Below, in pieces: positions 11,133 to 19,800 of a DNA stretch of 64,000 bases (the stretch's first letter is position 1; each line of letters starts with the position of its first letter). The notes beneath the pieces were generated by a model. That model did not search any database, had not been told where the DNA came from, and was given only the letters and a program-made list of their open reading frames with translations. This stretch comes from Eledone cirrhosa (Eukaryota; Mollusca; Cephalopoda; Octopoda; Eledonidae). The translations under genes and the position numbers were made by a program. The DNA lies in NCBI GenBank assembly GCA_964016885.1, contig OZ024745.1:54643800-54707799 (forward strand). The letters run 5' to 3'.

Positions 11133-11185
11133 TGGCTTATACAAGACTGAACTGTTTCATTCGAAGGAAATCATCAGGATTAAGT
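11133..11185 (-). ncRNA. Decayed hammerhead-family copy
   Basis: On the minus strand the core CTGATGA (11171-11177), the mini-helix II TTC-CTTC-GAA, GAA (11156-11158) and helix III ACAG/TTGT are kept, with H17 = A at 11140. Helix I is broken. TTA and TAA still match, but three extra bases (ATC) sit between helix I and the core. It shares an almost identical core and helix II/III layout with the copy at 62858-62908. It is probably inactive. Confidence 0.5.
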
Positions 11186-11212
11186 AAAACCCTGTTAAAC
11201 CATTAATCACCA

Positions 11213-11400
11213 GACTACTCGATACTTTGGGTAATATGAAAGAGTCAGGACCCCGACGGCTGAGCTCCAGCCGTTTCAACAGTTAGTTCCGAACAAACTG
11301 TTGATAGTAGCATCGAGAAACAATCAGCATATTTCAGGGTCATTACTCTTCATCGGTACTTTATACCTCTATGCTACTCGATTAAAGTCAAATCTTCAGT
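11213..11400 (-). repeat. Repeat family R1 copy (hammerhead 3'-half-like)
   Basis: The segment contains AGTCAGGACCCCGACGGCTG on the plus strand. This word recurs at 50443, 59883 and 62657. On the minus strand it reads GAA, then ACGGC/GCCGT as a five-pair helix III, then C as H17, then GGGGTCC. This is the layout of a hammerhead 3' half. Just upstream, AACAGTT pairs with AACTGTT as a possible helix II. No CUGANGA is found where it should be. Confidence 0.5.
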
Positions 11401-12550
11401 GAAGCCATATTTGAATGGATGTGTTCGCTCATTTCTCCTTAACTGAAGACCTCTAAAGAAAGGGGTTATAATTAGTAGTTAGGAATGTAGTGTAAGGGAG
11501 TGGGTAATACTTTTTGCTGTATTTGCTTTGTGTAAAGTGACAGATATAGTAGGCTTATTTAGATATTATGAAGTGAGAGATAGTGGGTTAATTAGAAGGA
11601 ATTTATAAAATTGGAAAATTGTTTGGCTTGGAGCCAATGTAAGGATGGATGAACATGAAGGGAGAGCGGGTGAGAATTAATTGGGGAAGGGGTTACCGTA
11701 GCTGGTTCACTGGATGTTGATTAATTTATCTATCTATTTACCTCTCTATCTCTCTTTCTCTCCCTCTCTATCTATCTGTACATGCATACATACATTTTAT
11801 CACCTACATATATTTCTAAATCTTAAGTTAATTAATTTATGTTCGTATTCATATTTATTTTTCAGTCAAAGAATTTAGCTTTTCGTTGTATATCTGATTT
11901 ATAGAAATTGGGTGTATTCAAATAACTTGCAAAGCATGTTATTATGACTTGCAAACTTCGCCTTTTACAATATCATCGCCGCACATATCCTTATATATAA
12001 ACAACCTAAACGTTTAATGTAACCTGTAAATTTTATCTACATTTCTCCCTATCCAATTCTACTTTTAGTGTTTTCATTTTTATCACACATATATATATAT
12101 ATATATATTAATGAATATTGAGAACAAATTAAGCATAACTACTACATTGGAGACATTTTTTTCATTTCATTAAAGCATTTCTCCAGCTTCCCCCAGGCAT
12201 ATTTTTTGTGATATTTATTTATTTGTAACAACACCTACATATTTCATGTTAAAGATATTAACCAACTTTCTGAATTGCTTTGACAATTGATGCAGAAAAT
12301 AACTGGTTAAGAAGGGAATACGGTAATTTTGCAATATATGTTATATTGCATCTAACACAATATAAATATATACCAATATCAGGAGTTTATTACTCATGCT
12401 TATACTATTATTTTTAAATATGCTTTCTTCGGTCTAATTTTTATGTTAGAAATTTATAGAGCAATATGAAATTTGTAAAATCAAAATTTAATGAAGAATA
12501 CGACATATAATTTTACAGGAACATAATTTTTATTCAGAAAAATGTCCACT
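11401..12550. other. Anonymous A+T-rich region
   Basis: No gene found. It holds a short (CTAT)/(CT) stretch near 11725-11780 and a small (TA)n at 12087-12108. Confidence 0.4.
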
Positions 12551-12653
12551 CACACGCAGGCACACACACAGACACACAGATACACACACAATCGCATGCA
12601 TTGTATATGTATATATGCATGTATGTGTGTGTGTATGTGTGTATGTATGTATG

Positions 12654-12731
<78 letters not shown>

Positions 12732-12765
12732 TAGACATACATACATATATATATATCTATATCAC
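12551..12765. repeat. Compound (CA)(GT)(CT)(TA) microsatellite block
   Basis: Imperfect CA/GT repeats, then a (CT)n of about 24 bp at 12653-12675, then about 26 TA units and TACA variants. Confidence 0.93.
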
Positions 12766-13800
12766 AGAAAAAAGAGAATCAGTGTAGCGACGAAAGGAAT
12801 TTATTGGACATATCACAATTGTTTCTCGGGCGACCAGCTCGAGGCACGATCGATATGGTGATCAAACCTGACTCTGAAATCGAGCGGTCCTCGGATACGT
12901 CTCGATTCTACGAAGAAGATTTTCCTATTCCAATTATATATATATAATTATATAAAATCAATTCACAATTTCATTAAAGTTTCACAGGACTTAAAAAAAT
13001 ATACCCACGATGTCATAAGACATTTCAGGTCCTGACTGAGAAGGCTCTTCATACTTATTATTAAGTCTGATTGACAGTGGCTGATGTACATTACGTGGAG
13101 GGCTCGATGACTAACAATTGCTGCTCACCGTGGCTAGGTATGACCTCTGCAATATATGTTGTTAATGTATAATGCGATATTGTGTCAGACGCACTGTGGG
13201 ATATTTCGAAATACCGCAGATGTTTCTTCGCCAGTCCTCCTTTCGGGGCCGATAAGGAAACTACAATTCTAGTGCTGGCAAGGCTCTTTCACTCATTAGC
13301 TACAACATCGTGGAAGTTCGTCTGCGTTAAGACTAGGAAGACAAACAGTGTTCCTGTCTCACGGTGTCTATATGATCTCATAAAACCATTAACTAAAGCG
13401 TGTTTTTCTAGAAACTTATACTCTATTGCAAGTGTGAGCTGTACATTTTTATGTGTCTGTACACGGAGATGAATATGTATACATGAAGACATATATAAAC
13501 AAATAGTTATACGAGGATACATAAGTAAAATTACAAAATGCATATCGGTATAGAAAACTATTCTTGGTATATCTTAAATATACTGGATATTGTATGAATC
13601 TACTTAAGTAGATTTTACTGCAACTGTCTACTGCTATAACATGTGTTTTTGGAAATAGAAATAAAAACTTTACCTCGAATATGGTTTACTGAACCGTATC
13701 CTGTTTAATAGCTTGTAGCCTACTTCTCATGGAAACATTCCTACCTCTTCAGCTGAAACACAACTCATACATATTTTATTATCAAACCAATACACAAATC
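12766..13800. other. Anonymous region
   Basis: About 1 kb without a recognised family. A 96-codon plus-strand frame (13182-13472) has no motif I can name and ends in low complexity, so it is not called a gene. Confidence 0.4.
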
Positions 13801-13925
13801 AGTATTAAAATAACACACTCACACACAGAAACACACTCATAGACACACACAGACACTCACATAGACTCACACACATACCTATATACATATGTGTGTGTGC
13901 GCGTGTGTGTGTGTATGTATGTATT

Positions 13926-13985
<60 letters not shown>
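13801..13985. repeat. (CA)n/(GT)n/(TA)n microsatellite block
   Basis: Imperfect CACA repeats, a short GT run and about 25 TA units. Confidence 0.92.
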
Positions 13986-13991
<6 letters not shown>

Positions 13992-14033
13992 AACATCAAT
14001 CTTTAACATTAATTTTGGTACATGTTATAAAAT

Positions 14034-14508
<475 letters not shown>

Positions 14509-14860
14509 TTATGTTGCAGGTAAGTTTAATCTTGGTTTGAACTTTCTGATAAAGTTTTTCACTTGTTCTGTGATTTCATAATAACATTGGTACGATGAGA
14601 AAACAACGAAGTTTGGCAATGTTTTGCTTCCGCATTTTTCTTTATGTTTGCTTAGATGGATGTTTCTAGTATACGGGACTCTGATTGGCTGCCTATGAAC
14701 TGTCATTCTTTCTCGGAGTGTCAACCCCGTCTGTCCTACATGATGTTCGTGGCAACCTCAGCAGGTTATGAAAGTTTTCCAAGTTGCATGAGAAGTTATT
14801 TCTAACTTTGAAGATAGGTTCGAATTTGACTTGGAATTCGTGTCCTTCAAATATATATAT
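14509..14860 (-). mobile_element. GIY-YIG endonuclease fragment of a Penelope-like retroelement
   Basis: Minus-strand translation shows a degenerate start (TSHATWKTFITC), then HHVGQTGLTLRERMTVH. This is the Y/V-G-x-T...R-x-R...H pattern of GIY-YIG modules. It continues LSKHKEKC and FIRKFKPRLN and ends at a stop after LPAT (14511). The C-terminal open stretch is 71 codons (14724-14509). Farther 5' the frame is interrupted. In intact Penelope-like elements this domain follows the RT, but no RT is seen here. A 350-bp foldback lies immediately upstream in the direction of transcription. It differs in sequence from the other GIY-YIG fragments in the window, so it comes from a separate subfamily. 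Confidence 0.6.
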
Positions 14861-14865
14861 ATATA

Positions 14866-15214
14866 TATTGGTAAAAGGAAAAGAAAATGCTGACAAATAG
14901 TTCCCAGTGAAAATTAGTTTAATTAGGAATAAGTAAAAATTAGTAATAAGTATTTAGTTAGTATTCAGTTTTGGTTTTAAATTTTTACCGGTTGCGCATT
15001 TATAATGCTTTTCAAAAATAATTTAGAGATAGAGCGCACATGATGTTTGCTCTACTTAGAGAAATTATTTTTGAAAAGCATTAGAAATTCGCAATCGGTA
15101 AAAACTTAAAACCAAAATTGAATACTAACCAATACTAATTTTTACTTATTCCTAATGAAACTATTTTTCACTGGGAACAATTTGTCAGCTTTTTCTTTTC
15201 CTTTTACCAATATA
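14866..15214. repeat. Foldback element with about 168-bp inverted arms
   Basis: The left arm starts ATTGGTAAAAGGAAAAGAAA and the right arm ends with its inverse. The arms match for most of their length (TAATTTTTACTTATTCCTAAT, GAAAAGCATTA), with a roughly 15-bp loop near 15036-15050 and an inner AGAGC/GCTCT stem. (TA)n tracts flank both ends. It is almost a perfect palindrome and non-coding. Confidence 0.82.
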
Positions 15215-15240
15215 TCACAACTCGTGTGTTACACCTCTAT

Positions 15241-15420
<180 letters not shown>

Positions 15421-15700
15421 GGATGCATATAATGACGTATAAGAGAGGTTTATGCACAACAAACATATAATAGTCTCGCTGTGAATGTTTTATGAAGTAG
15501 TCAGCTGTCGCATTAGCTGTTGACAATTCCAAATACGCGTTTTGGGATTTTTATCCATCACCGGTGACATTTAATCAATCGGTACTGAGACAGGCATAAG
15601 GTAAAAACTCGAATTCATTTGTTTTGCATATAAAACTGGTCATTTTCATCTATCAATAACCATGCCATATTGGTTCTAATGGTGTCGTATATATCTATCT
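15421..15700. other. Anonymous spacer
   Basis: No gene or repeat assigned. Confidence 0.4.
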
Positions 15701-15710
15701 ATATCTATAT

Positions 15711-15778
<68 letters not shown>

Positions 15779-15802
15779 AACATATATATATATATGCATA
15801 TA

Positions 15803-15843
<41 letters not shown>

Positions 15844-15864
15844 ATATATATATATATGCATATA

Positions 15865-15902
<38 letters not shown>
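15701..15902. repeat. (TA)n block with an internal duplicated unit
   Basis: TA repeats with two copies of a unit of about 61 bp containing AAACATATATATATATGCAT and AATCATATATAT at about 15779 and 15840. Confidence 0.9.
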
Positions 15903-15904
<2 letters not shown>

Positions 15905-16113
15905 TATGTGTATGTACATACCTATATGTATACATACGTACAGTAGTATGTATATGTATATATATACATATGCACACATATATATATATATGTACGTATG
16001 GATTCACCGAACATTTATTATAATGCTCGGTGTATTTGTAAACAAACATCCCGAATTAAGCCATACAGTGTCTAGCAACCATCGTTGCTCATTTGTTCAA
16101 CACTGACAAAGGA

Positions 16114-16156
16114 ACGGTGTACTAGTTTCAAGCTTATTAGCTATTGTCAGCAACGT
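16114..16156 (-). ncRNA. Hammerhead-like motif, unit 1 (mutated core)
   Basis: Same 43-nt motif as in units 2 and 3, but the core reads CTGACAA (G8 changed to A) and helix I has a T/C mismatch. Both changes would be expected to abolish or weaken cleavage. It is presumably the dead copy of the array. Confidence 0.55.
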
Positions 16157-16548
16157 ATACCTTCCTGCCTGAAGATTGAACGTCTGAAAGTATATACTTT
16201 CCTTATGCATATTAATGGCTGAGCAGCCTAATTTGCATATCGAGTGAGTTAATCGGCCGGAGTACCGAATACGATAAACGGAAAAAATGAAACGAAATTT
16301 CATTTCTCACTCTTAGTACGGCTGTTACTTAAATATAAGTATATATACGTACATGCATATATGTATACAGACGTACAGTAGTATGTATATATATATATAC
16401 ATACATGCACATATATATATATATATCTACGTATGGATTCACCGAACATTTATTATAATGCTCGGTGTGTGTTTAAACAAACATCCCGAATTAAGCCGTA
16501 CAGTGTCTAGCAACCATCGTTGCTCATTTGTTCAATACTGACAAAGGA

Positions 16549-16591
16549 ACGCTGTACTAGTTTCAAGCTTATTAGCTATCGTCAGCAACGT
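16549..16591 (-). ncRNA. Type I hammerhead-like ribozyme, unit 2 (HH3a)
   Basis: Minus strand: helix I ACGTTG pairs with CAGCGT (six pairs including one G-U), then the core CTGACGA. Helix II is AGCT-AATA-AGCT flanked by one U-U position on each side of the stem. GAA follows, then helix III ACTAGT and H17 = A, with the predicted cut between plus positions 16555 and 16554. Every invariant core base is present. Helix III has only two pairs and a two-base loop as a monomer but is a perfect palindrome, so a dimeric hammerhead is the likely active form, as known for short-stem-III natural hammerheads. The U-U at 10.1/11.1 instead of G-C is the weak point. Confidence 0.68.
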
Positions 16592-16817
16592 ATACCTTCC
16601 TGCCAGATGGTTGAACGTCTGAAAATATATACTTTCCTTATGCATATTAATGGCTGAGCAGCCAAATTTGCATATAGAGTGAGTTAATCGGCTGGGGTAC
16701 CGAAAACGATAAACGGAAAAAATGAAACAAAATTTCATTTCTCACTCTTAGTACGGCTGGTACTTAAATATAAGTATGTATAGTACATACATATATGTAT
16801 ATAGACGTACAGTAGTA

Positions 16818-16877
<60 letters not shown>

Positions 16878-17018
16878 CATGCACACATATATATATTTAC
16901 GTATGGATTCACCGAACATTTATTATAATGCTCGGTGTGTGTGTAAACAAACATGCCGAATTAAGCCGTACAGTGTCTAGCAACCATCGTTGCTCATTTG
17001 TTCAATACTGATAAAGGA

Positions 17019-17061
17019 ACGCTGTACTAGTTTCAAGCTTATTAGCTATCGTCAGCAACGT
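17019..17061 (-). ncRNA. Type I hammerhead-like ribozyme, unit 3 (HH3b)
   Basis: Identical in all 43 positions to the motif of unit 2, 470 bp away. Cleavage at both sites of a minus-strand transcript would release a 470-nt linear RNA with 2',3'-cyclic phosphate and 5'-OH ends, the form that is circularised in retrozymes. That outcome is inference. Confidence 0.68.
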
Positions 17062-17108
17062 ATATTTTACTGCCAGATGGTTAAACGTCTGAAAGTATAT
17101 ACTTTCCT

Positions 17109-17811
17109 TTCTAGCAGACGCGACGCCCAGTCCTATTTATAAGTTAAAAATTAATACAACAACATTCGGTCTGCATTGACTACTTCTCAGAACATGAGAA
17201 ATATAAAGGTAATTTGTATTTTATTGGAACTTATAACAAGAAATTTTACTCTGACGATTAGTTCCACGTCTCCCGGAGCTTTATCAAAATCGATAATCGG
17301 TAATCGATAAGCGATTACTTAGATCGAATTTCAATACGGTTATAGGAACTCAGAAACGGCGCTGTAAGGAATATAATTACTTTCCACCTTAACGTTTTTG
17401 ATGTTTCCTAAATATTATAGGTTTTTATATATATGTATAAAATACTATGTGTTTCTCTAAGGATATATGGTTATATACATACATTTTTTAGTTTTGAATT
17501 ATATATATATATTGAAAAGATATCAAGGACGATTGTTAATAGATAACAAGTACGATTAAAATGGTAGTAGAAAATAGGGGGTGCGTCAAGCTGCGGATTA
17601 CAGAGTCGGGTAAGATCGATACAGATCGAACCTTGAGCTGATCAGTGGCGAAACGCGCGTCACCACCCAATAAATGTAATGAAGGAGTAACCAATCGTCC
17701 TTGTTATCTTTTCAATATAATACACTCTGTATAGTTCTACACCTCGACACAGAAGTGAACCTAAACATCGACTCTCACCCGGGTGAACCTACAATAACTC
17801 TAACTTACACT

Positions 17812-17812
<1 letters not shown>
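17109..17812. other. Anonymous region
   Basis: No gene found. Short (TA)n runs occur near 17430 and 17500. A word related to ATCGATAATCGGTAATCGATAAGC near 17290 is a small local repeat. Confidence 0.4.
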
Positions 17813-17905
<93 letters not shown>

Positions 17906-17911
17906 ATATAA
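17813..17911. repeat. (TA)n microsatellite
   Basis: About 95 bp of TA repeat with one TTTA interruption. Confidence 0.95.
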
Positions 17912-18161
17912 AATGTGCAGACCACATTACGATCGGTCGACTGTGATGCAGATAAAATGAAGCGCCCGACGACGTCCATAAATGGTACAAGCCGGAGCAT
18001 TATGTAGTAATCAAATATTGGAGTCCATGCGCAATTGAGTTAGGTTCAGTTAAATAAACCTAAATCAATTGCTTATGACAGCAGATGTTTTAAATATTTT
18101 ATATATATATATATATATATACAATATTAAATAAATGGAAAACTATATTTATAAAACCATA
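17912..18161. other. Anonymous spacer with short (TA)n
   Basis: No gene. A (TA)n of about 22 bp lies at 18100-18121, just outside the hammerhead-like motif. Confidence 0.4.
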
Positions 18162-18230
18162 TTTATTTCATTATATATATTTCGGGGATATCATATTAAC
18201 AATATGCTATGCCTTCATCAGACAAAATAC
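18162..18230 (-). ncRNA. Type I hammerhead-like ribozyme (HH4) beside a GIY-YIG fragment
   Basis: Minus strand: helix I TATTTTGT pairs with ATGAAATA, eight pairs including two G-U. The core CTGATGA is plus 18221-18215. Helix II is a 14/14 arm hairpin with loop GTT and eleven pairs. GAA is plus 18183-18181. Helix III ATATATAT is 18180-18173, with H17 = A at 18172. Relative to HH1 at 1851-1922, helix I changed from TTTTAT/ATAAAA to TTTTGT/ATGAAA, so pairing is kept by a G-U combination. That is a covariation-like sign. Helix II starts with an A/C mismatch. Confidence 0.62.
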
Positions 18231-18304
18231 AATATAAACAGTTTTATAGATAAATATATTCGACATACCGTAATAAACATCAACTTCATTTGGAGAGGTT
18301 TACG
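18231..18304. other. Spacer between ribozyme and (TA)n
   Basis: Seventy bases without a recognised feature. Confidence 0.4.

Positions 18305-18358
<54 letters not shown>
18305..18358. repeat. (TA)n microsatellite
   Basis: About 27 TA units between the ribozyme motif and the GIY-YIG coding remnant. Confidence 0.95.
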
Positions 18359-18359
<1 letters not shown>

Positions 18360-18870
18360 AGAGATACCAGAGTGTCATGTTCGTGGACGCTACCCCTGGA
18401 GGAAAATTAGCTAACCAGTGTAGAAAGGCACTGAGAAAAACACACTTAAAGATTAAGGTGGTAGATAACCAAGAACCACCATAAAATCCATGATCAGCAA
18501 AACTTACCCTTTTAAGAAAACCCACTGTACTAATAGGAAATGTATTATATGTAATGTAAACCCCCGGATAAACTGTAAAACTAGGAATGAAATCTATAGC
18601 ATAAGATGTACAGAGAGTAGTTGCAGAAACATGACAATAACATACACAGGCGAGACAGCTCGTAGCATAGTTGAAAGTATAGACCAACACTGGGGGAACT
18701 AAAATGAAGAAAAAACGGCTCAGTACTATACGAACACGCCAGACAACAACATGACGGTAACATAGACAACATAGAAATTAAAATAATATCTAAACATAGA
18801 AATGACCCAGCAGATAGGCAAATCAGAGAGGCCAGTGAAATAGAACTTAGAAGGCCAAAGCTAGACAGAT
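18359..18870 (+). mobile_element. Penelope-like retroelement C-terminus: Cys-rich segment plus GIY-YIG endonuclease, frameshifted
   Basis: Plus-strand pieces read GGKLANQCRKALRKTHLKIK, then (18490-18702) CTNRKCIICN, NEIYSIRCTESSCRN and ITYTGETARSIVESIDQH. In another frame to 18868 they continue HDGNIDNIEIKIISKHRN and ADRQIREASEIELRRPK. A Cys pair, IY-x-I/V-x-C, YTGET, R...E/H and a late conserved IR-x-A/S-E-x-x-x-I form the typical GIY-YIG module that follows the RT of Penelope-like and related retroelements. The domain would cut target DNA. Stops and at least one frameshift make it a pseudogene. No RT is left upstream. There, a (TA)n tract and an oppositely oriented hammerhead-like motif replace it. 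Confidence 0.68.
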
Positions 18871-19383
18871 AAAATGAATGGAATAACAACAACACCCAAA
18901 CAAACAATACTGACCTCAGAGAAATATAAATAAATAAATAAATATATACACAAGCACAACAACAACAAACACATATAAAAACTCACTAGTAAACTAAGAT
19001 AGAATACAATAACCAAAACACAGTCACCCAAACGCGAACACACATCAAACACTATACACACACGCAAACGCATGCTCAGAGAAGAAGACAAAAATAAAAT
19101 GAAGAAATAAATAAATAAACAGATTAAATAAAGATGGCGTAGACATACAATACAACAGGAGGAAACATAGTAGCACCACTGACGCGTGCAAAGAAAGAAC
19201 TTTGTTAGACTATATATATGTGTTTGTGTCTATATTATATCTGTATTTTTGACCGTTGGTCAATCAATGGTAAACATTGAGGACCGAATAAATTAACTCA
19301 TGAAAGATACAGAAGCGAAAACCAACAAAACAGTGAGTGTGTTCTATTATTAATTCTGGCAATATTATTACAGCAATATAAAG
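18871..19383. other. Anonymous region 3' of the GIY-YIG fragment
   Basis: A-rich with AAATAAATAAAT near 18930 and CA-rich words. It may include the 3' untranslated part of the element. No gene found. Confidence 0.35.
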
Positions 19384-19549
19384 GACGGTGGATTGGCAGT
19401 ATCGGTAGAGTGTCGGATGCCATGCTTTCTAGCATAGTAACGTCCCTTTATGATCTGAGTTCAAATCCCGCCGAGGTTAACTTTGCCTTTCATCCTTACG
19501 GGGTCGATAAAATAAAGTACCAGTAATGCCAAAAGTAGAAACAATTATT
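19384..19549 (+). mobile_element. tRNA-derived SINE with internal deletion
   Basis: Begins GACGGTGGATTGGCAGTATC with A-box and B-box (GAGTTCAAATCCCGCC), then body CTTTGCCTTTCATCC and tail GTAGAAACAATTA. Compared with other copies, about 24 bp (the CACTGGGTAATTGCTGGCC part) is missing between AGTAATG and CCAAAAG. Non-autonomous and transcribed by pol III when intact. Confidence 0.88.

Positions 19550-19554
<5 letters not shown>

Positions 19555-19586
<32 letters not shown>
19555..19586. repeat. (TA)n microsatellite
   Basis: About 15 TA units immediately after the SINE tail. Confidence 0.93.
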
Positions 19587-19592
<6 letters not shown>

Positions 19593-19800
19593 TACACATT
19601 GTAATATATAATTGTTTATAATAAATATATATATACACACACACATATATAATTATGTATAAACAACACAAAACAATTATTCCAACTCATATAACGTTAA
19701 TTTGGGGGAAATATATTCTAAGTATATATCTTAATAGTACGTGTATTTACGATTATTAGTTGTTTAAAATTCGTTTCTAATATAAAATTTTCTCTTATAA
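19587..19800. other. Anonymous A+T-rich spacer
   Basis: No feature assigned. Confidence 0.4.

Larger units (their letters stand above)
15903..17108. repeat. Tandem array of an approximately 435-bp unit, three copies, hammerhead-bearing
   Basis: Unit 1 spans about 15903-16337, unit 2 about 16338-16770 and unit 3 about 16771-17108 (truncated). The anchor GTATGGATTCACCGAAC occurs at 15996, 16431 and 16901, so the spacings are 435 and 470, the latter lengthened by a TA expansion. Each unit begins with TA/TACA-rich DNA. It then has a conserved stem-loop ACCGAACATT/AATGCTCGGT and, on the minus strand, a 43-nt hammerhead-like motif. Units are very similar outside the TA tract. No ORF is shared. Direct repeats of a few hundred bp each carrying a type I hammerhead is the genomic layout described for animal retrozymes. 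Confidence 0.85.

Noticed and set aside
11320..11375. Second hammerhead inside repeat R1 (CCGATGA...GAAATATG)
   Set aside because: U4 is replaced by C, and no helix I pairs next to a permitted cleavage triplet.
13182..13472. 96-codon plus-strand frame as a host exon
   Set aside because: No motif, ends in low complexity, and a comparable minus-strand frame overlaps it. Length is compatible with chance.
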